Source: an uncultured bacterium (GTDB lineage Bacteria; Verrucomicrobiota; Lentisphaeria; Victivallales; Victivallaceae). Taken from it: a stretch of DNA of 46,611 bases. Numbering within the stretch: the first letter of the stretch is position 1; each line of letters begins with the position of its first letter. The DNA lies in contig URVC01000036.1 in assembly GCA_900551245.1 (NCBI GenBank), positions 1 through 46,611 of the forward strand, read 5' to 3'. Made by a program: the position numbers and the translations under genes. Under the pieces are notes generated by a model. It ran no database searches. It was not told the origin of the DNA and worked only from the letters and a program-made list of their open reading frames with translations. Positions 1 through 7,217 of this stretch are shown piece after piece.

Positions 1-133
1 CGTCGATGCCGCACTGTTCGATCAAATAACGCTTCTCCTCTTCGGTCGGCGCGCTGTACACCTGAATGATGCCGAGCTGCCCCTCCGGACAGCTCTGGAC
101 ACGCCCGTCGACCAGATCATAACATCTGAACAT
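1..133 (-). CDS. CorA-like divalent cation transporter, N-terminal fragment
   Basis: Only the first 44 codons lie in the window; the gene runs off the left edge. The peptide begins MFRCYDLVDG and contains APTEEEKRYLIEQ. That pattern (short strand, 'DGR' turn, then an 'APTEEE..YLIE..GI' helix start) is what I know from the N-terminal cytosolic domain of CorA-family magnesium/cobalt transporters in Firmicutes and related bacteria. The membrane part with the GMN motif is outside the window, so function rests on the N-terminus alone. The start at 133 is preceded by AGGGA about 10 nt upstream. A near-perfect promoter at 409-437 places transcription start about 270 nt upstream, giving a long leader described separately. 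It is divergent from the GH2 gene. Confidence 0.55.
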   Translation of the reverse strand, partial: MFRCYDLVDGRVQSCPEGQLGIIQVYSAPTEEEKRYLIEQCGID

Positions 134-402
134 GACAAATCCATCCCTGAAAAAAATTGCTCACACTTTCCGGGCGCAAAAAAGCGCCAGAACGAATGAC
201 GCCGGGATCACCGATTTTCAGAGGCGTGAAGCCGCAGGCGCACTGCGGCGAATGCTTCCCGCCGGGAAGAGGTCAGCAGCGCGGGCCGGACAGAAAAATA
301 CCGCCCGACACGGCTTCACGCCATCGGGGTCCAGGGTCCTCTCCGACTGTATTTTTCTGTTTCTCTTTCATTTGTTCCCGTGAAGGTTGGTTAAAATTAC
401 GG
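134..402 (-). ncRNA. Long structured 5' leader of the CorA-like gene (candidate regulatory RNA)
   Basis: This is the untranslated stretch between the minus-strand promoter (409-437) and the start codon at 133. It holds a perfect 12-bp inverted repeat (290-301 with 349-360). A second perfect 12-bp inverted repeat (223-234 with 311-322) has one arm inside the loop of the first, so the two cannot form fully together. There is also a local hairpin at 231-249 (7-bp stem, 5-nt loop) overlapping the 223-234 arm, an inner hairpin at 304-328, and a 5-bp hairpin with a six-U loop at 173-188 about 40 nt before the start codon. Mutually exclusive stems before a transporter gene suggest cis-regulation. 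I compared it from memory with the M-box, yybP-ykoY, TPP, cobalamin and SAM classes and could not match any. The rest of the 134-652 gap holds the two promoters and nothing else I can support. Confidence 0.5.
273..371 (-). other. Possible 32-codon leader peptide in the CorA-like leader
   Basis: A short open frame starts with ATG at 371, a few bases after a weak GGGAAC ribosome site, and ends with TGA at 273. It lies wholly inside the leader and spans both arms of the 290-301/349-360 inverted repeat. The peptide contains an acidic/proline cluster, EDPGP. In Salmonella, the mgtL leader peptide uses an acidic/proline stretch to sense low magnesium and control a magnesium transporter. The resemblance is suggestive only; a chance frame in a GC-rich leader is quite possible. 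Confidence 0.25.
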
Positions 403-408
403 TGGAGA

Positions 409-437
409 AATATATACCCGTCCAGCCTGCTTGTCAA
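409..437 (-). promoter_or_regulatory. Sigma-70-type promoter for the CorA-like gene
   Basis: On the minus strand TTGACA (437-432) is followed after 17 bp by TATATT (414-409). This is a near-consensus pair. Transcription would start near 402. Confidence 0.7.
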
Positions 438-516
438 CACCCGGCAGGAAAAATCCCCGGAATTTTGCCCTTCTCCGTCGGTAAATCGTCCAGAACTCCA
501 TTCTCTTCTTTGCCGG

Positions 517-545
517 TTGCATTTTCAATCGTATTATGGTATAGT
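517..545 (+). promoter_or_regulatory. Promoter of the GH2 beta-mannosidase gene, with overlapping palindrome
   Basis: TTGCAT (517-522), a 17-bp spacer and TATAGT (540-545) form a good sigma-70 promoter. The -10 overlaps a perfect 10-bp palindrome, ATAGTACTAT, at 541-550, a plausible operator for a local sugar regulator. The start codon is about 100 nt downstream. Confidence 0.65.
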
Positions 546-652
546 ACTATTGGAACAGGTCGAACCGACGGCTGAAAAAAAGCAGACAGGAAACGTCGCA
601 ACCTGTACGCGGGCAGAAGCATCATCCAGATCGACAGAAGGAGAGCTGCAGC

Positions 653-3004
653 ATGGAACGATTCTCGTTGTCACTCGACGGCAAATGGCGCCTGAGCGGC
701 CGGTCGGAACCGGCAGACGCGGTTCCGCAACCGCACTTTGATCAGGCGGAATTTCTCACGGAGGCGACAGTCCCGGGCAATCTGGAACTGGAGCTTTTCC
801 AGGCCGGACGGACCGGAGACCCTTTTTTTGCGATGAACGCCAGACAGTACCGCCCCTATGAGTTTTATGAATGGCTCTTTGAACGGGAGTTCGAATATGA
901 CGGCATACCGCGTGATTTGCTGCTGAATTTCGATGGTCTCGACTGTTTCGGGACCATCTGGATCAATGGGAAACTGGCCGGTACATGCGAAAACGCACTG
1001 ATTCCTCACTCGTTTCCGGTCGGACCGCTGCTGCGGAACGGTACCAACCGGATCGCCGTTCACATCGCCAGCGCCAACAACCGTTTCCGCCGCTATCCGA
1101 TGCGGGCGGAGATGTTCAGCAGTTTTCCGTTTAATTACGAAGCCTCACGAATCCGCAAACCGGCGCACGTCTGGGGCTGGGACATCACACCGCGTCTGGC
1201 GCTCGGCGGAATCTTCCGCCACGTCCACCTGGAGGAACGTTGCGCCAACCGGCTCGACGAAGGCTTTCTCCAGACCGTCGGCCTCGAACCCGGCCGGGCA
1301 CAGCTGCGCTACTGCTACAAACTCACGATCGCCAATCCCGCCGCGGAAGGTCTGCGCCTCATACTCGACGGAGAATGCGGCAATTCCCACTGGCACGCGG
1401 AGAGCGCGGTCTGGTCAGCGCAGGGCATCGTGCCGATCACGGTGGAACACCCCCGGCTGTGGTATCCACGCCACTACGGAGAACCTGCCCTTTATGATGT
1501 GACTGTTCGGCTCCGGTGCGGCGAAGGCAAGCCGCTGTTTGAGGAGCACTTTCACTTTGGAATCCGCACCGTACAGCTACGGATGAAACCGATGGCGACC
1601 CCCTCGCCCGAGCCGGATTTTCAATTTCTCATCAACGATGTTCCGGTTCGCGTCTTCGGAACCAATCATGTACCGGCCGACGCTCTCCACTCCCGGGATC
1701 CGGAGCGATTCCAGACCATATTCGATCTGGCCGACCAACTCGGCTGCAATCTGCTGCGCATCTGGGGAGGAAATCTGTATGAGCCGCAGGAGTTTTACGA
1801 TGAGTGCGACCGGCGCGGACTCATGGTATGGCAGGATTTCATGATGGGGTGCGCCCTCTACCCGAATGATGAAACTTTCTGCCAGGTCATCCGGGAAGAG
1901 GCAGAATGCGCAATCCGAATGCTGCGGCAGCACCCCTCCCTCGTTCTCTGGGCCGGGGACAACGAGTGCGACTGCGTCCCCGCCTGGGGAGGCTTGGAAC
2001 GCGACCCCAACCTCAACCGCCTCACCCGCGAGGTGCTTCCGGCGGTCTGCCGGGAAAACGATCCCTTCCGCCCCTACCTGGCGAGTTCGCCCTACTATTC
2101 GCCGGAAGCGATTGCCGGTGCCGTTGCGGCCGGCGCTGACACCGCACAACTGCACAAACTCGCGCCGGAACAGCATCTCTGGGGACCGCGAGACTATTTC
2201 AAAAGCGACTTCTACCGCAACACACAGGCGTCGTTTCTCAGCGAAACCGGATACCACGGGTCGCCCAATGCCTCGTCGATCCGCCGCTTTCTGCCGGAAA
2301 ACGCGCTCTGGCCACCACAAGGGAACCCGCAATGGTACTACCATGCCAGCAACCCGTTTCTGCCCGACAGCGATGCCTTCAATTTCCGGGTGGATATCAT
2401 GAGCAGACAAATTGAGGAGTTTTTCGGTTTTCAGCCGGAAGATCTGGAAACGTTCGTCGCCGCCAGCCAGCTTTGTCAGGCGGAAGCGCTCAAATATCTG
2501 ATCGAACTCTTCCGTTCCAATCCGAAACGCTCCGGCCTGATCTGGTGGAACCTGATTGACTGCTGGCCGCAGTTCTCCGATTCGGTCGTGGACTACTACG
2601 GGAAATGCAAACTGGCCTTTCACTTCATCCGTCGACTTCAGGAAGAGGTCGCCGTCATCGTCTGCGAACCGAATGCGTGGAAACGCCGGATTGTCGCCGC
2701 CAACGACTCCCGTCGGCCCCGCTCCGGCAAATGCCGGATCATCGAATTCAGGTCGGCGCGCACAATCTTTTCCACGGAATTTCAGCTTGAACCCGGCACG
2801 GTCGGCGAGCTGGGCGAACTGGAAGGCAGTTCCACCGCACAGGAGCTCTGGCTGCTGGAATGGAAGCTCGAGGACGGAACCCGCGGGGTCAACCATGCGG
2901 TGACCGGTTATCCTCGATTCGACTATTCCAGGTTTTGCAGGGAGTGGCTCCCGGCCATCGCCGCACTGGACGATTCCTTCAACCCCGCACAGCTCGGAAA
3001 ATGA
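653..3004 (+). CDS. Glycoside hydrolase family 2 beta-mannosidase-like enzyme
   Basis: This 783-residue protein should release terminal beta-linked mannose from oligosaccharides (EC 3.2.1.25 family). The order of parts fits GH2 beta-mannosidases: an N-terminal sugar-binding jelly roll (about 1-190, with VPGNLELELFQ and WGWDITPRL), an immunoglobulin-like domain (about 195-310), and a TIM barrel (about 325-680). The barrel shows RIWGGNLYEP at about 369-378. It also has GDNECD with the acid/base Glu438, and LSETGYHGSPN with the nucleophile Glu531. No signal peptide is visible, so it is probably cytoplasmic. Start at 653 is chosen for the AGAAGGAGAG ribosome site just upstream. It has its own promoter at 517-545 and ends 6 bp from the convergent gene at 3011. 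Beta-mannosidase is favoured over beta-galactosidase or glucuronidase by the WGGNLYEP and GDNE signatures; exact substrate is unknown. Confidence 0.85.
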   Translation: MERFSLSLDGKWRLSGRSEPADAVPQPHFDQAEFLTEATVPGNLELELFQAGRTGDPFFAMNARQYRPYEFYEWLFEREFEYDGIPRDLLLNFDGLDCFGTIWINGKLAGTCENALIPHSFPVGPLLRNGTNRIAVHIASANNRFRRYPMRAEMFSSFPFNYEASRIRKPAHVWGWDITPRLALGGIFRHVHLEERCANRLDEGFLQTVGLEPGRAQLRYCYKLTIANPAAEGLRLILDGECGNSHWHAESAVWSAQGIVPITVEHPRLWYPRHYGEPALYDVTVRLRCGEGKPLFEEHFHFGIRTVQLRMKPMATPSPEPDFQFLINDVPVRVFGTNHVPADALHSRDPERFQTIFDLADQLGCNLLRIWGGNLYEPQEFYDECDRRGLMVWQDFMMGCALYPNDETFCQVIREEAECAIRMLRQHPSLVLWAGDNECDCVPAWGGLERDPNLNRLTREVLPAVCRENDPFRPYLASSPYYSPEAIAGAVAAGADTAQLHKLAPEQHLWGPRDYFKSDFYRNTQASFLSETGYHGSPNASSIRRFLPENALWPPQGNPQWYYHASNPFLPDSDAFNFRVDIMSRQIEEFFGFQPEDLETFVAASQLCQAEALKYLIELFRSNPKRSGLIWWNLIDCWPQFSDSVVDYYGKCKLAFHFIRRLQEEVAVIVCEPNAWKRRIVAANDSRRPRSGKCRIIEFRSARTIFSTEFQLEPGTVGELGELEGSSTAQELWLLEWKLEDGTRGVNHAVTGYPRFDYSRFCREWLPAIAALDDSFNPAQLGK

Positions 3005-3010
3005 GGCACA

Positions 3011-3502
3011 TTATTGCAGCGTCACCCCCGGTGCGGCCAGAACCGAAACATGAAGCGGACAGGTCACCTGCCACACCTCGCGCCCGGCCCGCGCCGTTTC
3101 GGCAAATTCCGGATTCTCCGCCGGAACCAGCGAGCTGAGAATCACCGGGTCACTGCCGCTGCCGGCCACCCAGAAGGCCGGCAACGCGGCAAAAAAACCG
3201 GCGACGGCACGCCGCAACCGCGCCCCGTCGCAGTCGACGCCGGTCAGGAGGCAGAGGAATTTCACGCTCCGCCAATCCTCCGACGCCAGCAGTCCGCCGT
3301 GGTGCAGCTCCCAGCCGGCAAGGCGGCGCGGCGGCACTCCGGCGGGGAAATATTCCGTTGTTTCCACGCCGCTCTTCTCCAGAAAAAACGCGGCAACCGC
3401 CGCCAGAACCGCCTCGGGATCGATGCCGCGCCGGAGCGTCTCCCGGGTTCCGGCGTCGACGGCACGGCACTCCTGCCAGCGACAGAAAATCTCTCTTCCC
3501 AT
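3011..3502 (-). CDS. Unrecognised protein, single copy of a domain repeated in the upstream gene
   Basis: I do not recognise this 163-residue protein. It starts at 3502 because a GAGGAGG ribosome site lies just upstream, overlapping the stop codon of the gene at 3513-4922, so the two are translationally linked. Its layout (helix with VLAAVAAFFLEKS, a strand section ending FLCLLTGV, a second helix LRRAVAGFFAALP, then strands around VILSSLVPAENPEF and a final PLHVSVLAAP) matches each of the three units in the upstream protein. No signal peptide, membrane segment or catalytic motif is visible. The small helix-strand-helix-strand units recall phage tail-completion or minor tail proteins, but no other phage gene is nearby. 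It is convergent with the GH2 gene. Confidence 0.6.
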   Translation of the reverse strand: MGREIFCRWQECRAVDAGTRETLRRGIDPEAVLAAVAAFFLEKSGVETTEYFPAGVPPRRLAGWELHHGGLLASEDWRSVKFLCLLTGVDCDGARLRRAVAGFFAALPAFWVAGSGSDPVILSSLVPAENPEFAETARAGREVWQVTCPLHVSVLAAPGVTLQ

Positions 3503-3512
3503 ATCTTCCTCC

Positions 3513-4922
3513 TCAATACACCACACAGACCCGGAGCGTGAATGCCCCGCTGGTCACATCGGCATGTTCAAACTGTTCCGCAACGGTCCGGTTGCTCTCC
3601 ATCAGCACCGCGGCGGCAGTCACCTCGCCGAGACGGCACTCATAGAGCGGGAAAAGCCGTTCCAGCCGGGCCAGGCTCTCCAGCGCGTTTTCCCGCTCAA
3701 AATGGCTCCATTCCACCTGAAAGAAAAGCGTCGTCAGCCGCCCGGAATCATCGGTTTCATAGTGCGTGAACCGGGTTCCCCACGGCTTCCCGGCCAGCAA
3801 CTGTGCGGAATCATTCAGCCGCACCTGCGTATCGACGGCCAGCTTCTCCAGAAGCAGTTCATCGATTGCGCGCTCCAGTGCGCCGAAGTCAAACGCCGGA
3901 CGCGTCGGCAAAGCGTCGTCGCCGGGCAAATCGGCGACGACCGGCACACATTGCGCCACCTCGAGTTCCGCCCGGAGTTCCAGCCCGCCCTCGAGCCGGA
4001 CTCGCCCCCACTGCCGCAAGGAACGGCAGGAGAGCGCCCCGCCCGCCACCACGCGGAACACGATCGAAGAACCGGCCGGAAGCGTCACCGTTTCCTCGCA
4101 GAACGGCAGGTCCCCTGCCAGTCGGGAAAGGCGTTCCCGCAGTTGGGAGGGAGTTGCCGAACCGGCCTCCAGAGCAAACCGGAACCCGCGGACCGCCGTG
4201 TCTTCCAGCGGTTCCGCCGCCGTCAACTGCAACGAACAGTACTCCCGGAAAGAGTCCCCTGGAGCCGTTTCCGGATTCAGCCCGTACCGCTCGCGCAGAA
4301 GTTTCGCCAGAGCCGCCCAGACGAGACCGGGGGCGAGCGCCGCCCAGGCGGAACGGGCGGGGCCGTCAGCGGAATCGTCGCCCTCGCCGGGATATTCCGC
4401 CTCGGAGAATGTCGAACTCATCCCGTCGACCCGCAACAGCAGCTCCGCCGCGCCGGAAACCTGCGGGATGCCGTTCTCGCGCACCTCGGTCAGTGTACCC
4501 CCCTCCCCTGCGGAAAGAACGCCGAACCGGATGCAGGAACCAGCGGTGGTCGTCACCTCGCCGCCGATGAACGGAAACTCTGCCAGCAGTTTGAGGAAAT
4601 CACAGCGGAAACGCTCCGTCGCCATCGACCTTCCGGCCAGTGAAGCACGGAGGCGGAGAATTCCCGGCTCCTGTTCGTCCGGCGCCTCCATTCCGGTCAC
4701 GGCGACGGCGAGACCGCCCGCGGGCGGGATCTTCCGAAGCGTCACCTCTTCCGGGCGCGGCCACCGGCTCCGGATCAGTGCAAGCAGAGCGTTTTCCACC
4801 GCGGCATGAATCAGCTTCCGCCGCTGTGCCGCCGCGGCCTCCGTTTCCGGATAAGGGACACCGGCCGCTTCGCCGACCGCAGTCAGCGTCTCCGGTGCGA
4901 CATCGGGATGGGTAAGATCCAT
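3513..4922 (-). CDS. Unrecognised protein with three tandem copies of a roughly 120-residue domain
   Basis: This 469-residue protein is not a family I know. The start at 4922 is chosen over one 16 codons upstream because AAAGGAG lies 7 nt before it. After a short N-terminus with an Ala/Glu-rich helix there are three similar units. Each has an opening helix (AVENALLALIRSRW; WAALAKLLRERYG; ALERAIDELLLEKL), then a strand pair, then a second helix ending in a hydrophobic turn (FLKLLAEFPF; RLSRLAGDLPF; LARLERLFPL). Each unit ends with strands containing a small-residue turn (TTTAGSCIRFGV; TLPAGSSIVFRV; VTAAAVLME) and a closing strand (ELLLRV; LELRAELE; FTLRVCVV). The gene below carries a fourth copy. 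Codon use is GC-rich like the neighbours. There is no export signal. Function is unknown; a structural, tail-like role is only a guess. Confidence 0.65.
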   Translation of the reverse strand: MDLTHPDVAPETLTAVGEAAGVPYPETEAAAAQRRKLIHAAVENALLALIRSRWPRPEEVTLRKIPPAGGLAVAVTGMEAPDEQEPGILRLRASLAGRSMATERFRCDFLKLLAEFPFIGGEVTTTAGSCIRFGVLSAGEGGTLTEVRENGIPQVSGAAELLLRVDGMSSTFSEAEYPGEGDDSADGPARSAWAALAPGLVWAALAKLLRERYGLNPETAPGDSFREYCSLQLTAAEPLEDTAVRGFRFALEAGSATPSQLRERLSRLAGDLPFCEETVTLPAGSSIVFRVVAGGALSCRSLRQWGRVRLEGGLELRAELEVAQCVPVVADLPGDDALPTRPAFDFGALERAIDELLLEKLAVDTQVRLNDSAQLLAGKPWGTRFTHYETDDSGRLTTLFFQVEWSHFERENALESLARLERLFPLYECRLGEVTAAAVLMESNRTVAEQFEHADVTSGAFTLRVCVVY

Positions 4923-4939
4923 ACAAGCTCCTTTCAATC

Positions 4940-4972
4940 GGTTGACTCCGTTATCCGGGAAAAAAGTCAACC
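4940..4972. repeat. 8-bp inverted repeat upstream of the repeat-domain gene
   Basis: GGTTGACT (4940-4947) and AGTCAACC (4965-4972) are perfect inverted arms around a 17-nt loop, located just before the ribosome site of the gene starting at 4922 and after the rsmB stop codon. It could be an operator or a weak attenuator; no classic terminator tail follows. Confidence 0.35.
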
Positions 4973-5016
4973 TCCGGAGCTTTATGGCGAGGCGGGAAGT
5001 TCCCCGCGCGGGAGGT

Positions 5017-6237
5017 TCAGTCGCGGCGGAGCAGACAGGCGTAGGCCCCGTCCGTCTCGACCGAAGGAAGAATCTGCCGGGCGGTCACCTTGCGGAATTC
5101 GGGGTGCCCGCTCAAGAACCGTTCGATCTGAAGCCCGTTCTCCTCCAGTTCGATGCTGCAGGTGCTGTAGACCAGCTGGCCGCCGGGTGCGACCCGGTCG
5201 GCGGCGGCATTCAGAATCTCCTCCTGCAAACGGAGAATCCGGGCCAGCTCCCCGGCGCTGAACCGCCAGAGCGCGTCGGGACGGCGGCGAAACACCCCGG
5301 TGTTCGAGCACGGAACATCGGCCAGCACCAGATCGAACGTGCCGGAAACTTCATGCGGTTCGGCGGTCAGAATGGCGAAATCCAGTCCGCGGCGGCGGAA
5401 ATTATCCGCCGTCAGCTGCTGTCGCCGTTCCGAACGGTCGGCGGCGACCAGCGTCGCGCCGGGCTCCATCTGTTCGGCCAGCATCAGCGACTTGCCGCCC
5501 GGCGCGGCGCACAGATCGAGAATGCGGCGCACGCCGGTGAAATCGGGCAGCGAAGGAGCGAGCGATGCGGCGGGGTCCTGAATATAGATGTTGCCCTCGC
5601 GAAGCGCTTCCGACCCGAGCACCCGGCCGGGATCGTCCGAGAAATAGAACCGGAACCTGCCGTATGCCGGCACCCCGGCGGAAGCGAGCTCCCCCGGTAC
5701 GAACTCCCGCTCCGCCCGGAACGTGAATCCCGCCGGCGTCAGAAACGCCTCCGTCAGCGCCTCGAGTTCATCCGGCCGGAACCGGGCGTTCCAGCGCCGC
5801 AGCAACAGCGGCGGCAGCACCTCTCCCGGTTCATCCGAGAGAACCGGCATCGACGCCGGAGCGTTCCGGAGAACCGCATTGACAAAACGGCTCTCCGGAT
5901 ACCGTCCGCTCTCCTTGACAAAATCGACCGCGATGTTCGCCGCCGACTGCGGTGCGATTCCGGTCTGAAACCGGAGCTGTGTCAGCGCCACCGCCAGCAC
6001 CCGCCGGATCGGCGGCCGCGGCGGCCGGCTGGCCAGCCGGGCAATCCAGGTGTCGATAAAACGCTTGCGACGGAAGTACTGAAAGAGCAGACTGCTCACC
6101 GTGCGGCGCAGCTCCGGATGCGCGAGGCGGGAGTCGAGCACATCGTCCAGGCTGACTCCCTCCGTTTCAATCGCCGTCAGAGCGTTCACCGCGTCGCTGA
6201 GGACAAATCCGGCGGAATGGTGTTTTACTCCACGCAT
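5017..6237 (-). CDS. rsmB: 16S rRNA (cytosine-C5)-methyltransferase RsmB-like
   Basis: This 406-residue enzyme should methylate C967 (E. coli numbering) of 16S rRNA with S-adenosylmethionine. The N-terminal part (about 1-130) is a NusB-like all-helical RNA-binding domain with the expected RFVNAVLRN stretch. The C-terminal Rossmann methylase has motif I LDLCAAPGGKS, motif IV DVPCSNTGVFRRRPD and motif VI STCSIELEENG. The cysteines of PC and TCS are the release and nucleophile residues of the m5C RNA methylase family. Length is close to the usual 430. The start at 6237 lies within the last codons of hldD (13-bp overlap) and follows GGGGGA, indicating translational coupling. It is the last gene of the lptD-hldD run. 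Confidence 0.88.
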   Translation of the reverse strand: MRGVKHHSAGFVLSDAVNALTAIETEGVSLDDVLDSRLAHPELRRTVSSLLFQYFRRKRFIDTWIARLASRPPRPPIRRVLAVALTQLRFQTGIAPQSAANIAVDFVKESGRYPESRFVNAVLRNAPASMPVLSDEPGEVLPPLLLRRWNARFRPDELEALTEAFLTPAGFTFRAEREFVPGELASAGVPAYGRFRFYFSDDPGRVLGSEALREGNIYIQDPAASLAPSLPDFTGVRRILDLCAAPGGKSLMLAEQMEPGATLVAADRSERRQQLTADNFRRRGLDFAILTAEPHEVSGTFDLVLADVPCSNTGVFRRRPDALWRFSAGELARILRLQEEILNAAADRVAPGGQLVYSTCSIELEENGLQIERFLSGHPEFRKVTARQILPSVETDGAYACLLRRD

Positions 6238-7214
6238 TCATCCCCCAGGTAGTGGCCGGTCTGCATATACCCCATGTAGTCGGCGATCGCCTCCTCCAGG
6301 CTGGTCGCCTCGTCGGAGAATCCGAGCGCATGGTATTTGCCCATCTCCGCCCGGGTGTAATACTGGTAGCGGTCCCGGAGCGACTCCGGCATCTCAATGT
6401 ATTCGATCGTCACCGGCCTGCCGAGCGCGGCGAACGAAGCGCGGGCAAGTGCATTCCAGGTCTCCGCCCGGCCGCTGCCGATGTTGAAGAGCCCCGCGGC
6501 AGAAGAGCTGTTGAAGAGATTCAGCACCATGCGGACCGCATCCTTGACGTAGAGAAAATCCCGTTTCTGCTCGCCGTCGGCGTACTCCGGCCGGTAGGAC
6601 TTGAAGAGCTGAAGCTTCCCGGTGGCGGTGATCTGCTCGAACGCGCGGCAGACCACGCTGCGCATGTTCCCCTTGTGCCGCTCGTTCGGCCCGTAGACGT
6701 TGGAGAACTTGCAGCCGGTGATGCTTTTTAAATATCCGCGCCGCTTCGCCCAGAGGTCGAAAAGCTGTTTGGAGTAGCCGTACATATTCATCGGCCGGAG
6801 CTCCTCGATCTTCGACTCGTCATCGACGTAGCCGCGGCTGCCGTCCCCGTAGGTCGCACAGCTCGAAGCATACAGAAAACGGATTCCGGCACCGATGCAG
6901 AACTCCGCCAGTTCGCAGGTGTATTTGAAGTTGTTGTCGATGAGATAGGAGGCATCGCGCTCCGTCGTCGCGGAGCAGGCACCCATGTGAAGCACCCCTT
7001 CGATGCGGCAGCCGGCAAATTTCCCCGCCCGGAGCATCTCCCGGAACGTCTCCCGCTCCATATAGTCACTGAAACGGAGCGGCGCGAGATTTTTCCATTT
7101 GTCGGTCGTATTGCCGAGGTGATCGACCACCAGAATATCGTCGATTCCGGCCCGGTTCAACCCCCAGACCAGAGAGCTCCCGATCAGGCCGGAGCCGCCG
7201 GTGACAATAAACAT
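6225..7214 (-). CDS. hldD: ADP-L-glycero-D-manno-heptose 6-epimerase
   Basis: The 329-residue enzyme converts ADP-D-glycero-D-manno-heptose to the L,D form, the last step in making activated heptose for the LPS inner core. It is a short-chain epimerase: the N-terminal nucleotide-binding motif is FIVTGGSGLIGS, and the catalytic Tyr and Lys are in MYGYSKQLFD. HMGACSATTE, KFSNVYGPNE and KRDFLYVKD are characteristic of HldD/RfaD. Length matches the E. coli protein. It starts 3 nt after the lptD stop, with its ribosome site inside the end of lptD, and overlaps rsmB. Adjacency to lptD supports an LPS role; the other heptose genes are not in the window. Confidence 0.92.
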   Translation of the reverse strand: MFIVTGGSGLIGSSLVWGLNRAGIDDILVVDHLGNTTDKWKNLAPLRFSDYMERETFREMLRAGKFAGCRIEGVLHMGACSATTERDASYLIDNNFKYTCELAEFCIGAGIRFLYASSCATYGDGSRGYVDDESKIEELRPMNMYGYSKQLFDLWAKRRGYLKSITGCKFSNVYGPNERHKGNMRSVVCRAFEQITATGKLQLFKSYRPEYADGEQKRDFLYVKDAVRMVLNLFNSSSAAGLFNIGSGRAETWNALARASFAALGRPVTIEYIEMPESLRDRYQYYTRAEMGKYHALGFSDEATSLEEAIADYMGYMQTGHYLGDECVE

Positions 7215-7217
7215 ACT

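Noticed and set aside
134..402. M-box magnesium riboswitch in the CorA-like leader
   Set aside because: The conserved M-box blocks I remember could not be found; only generic hairpins are visible, so I list it as an unknown leader.
157..741. Plus-strand 194-codon frame in the 5' gap
   Set aside because: It overlaps two opposite promoters and the start of the GH2 gene, lacks a ribosome site and has no domain.
3011..4922. Prophage remnant
   Set aside because: The two genes have a faint tail-protein look but there are no capsid, terminase, portal or integrase genes nearby and composition is host-like.
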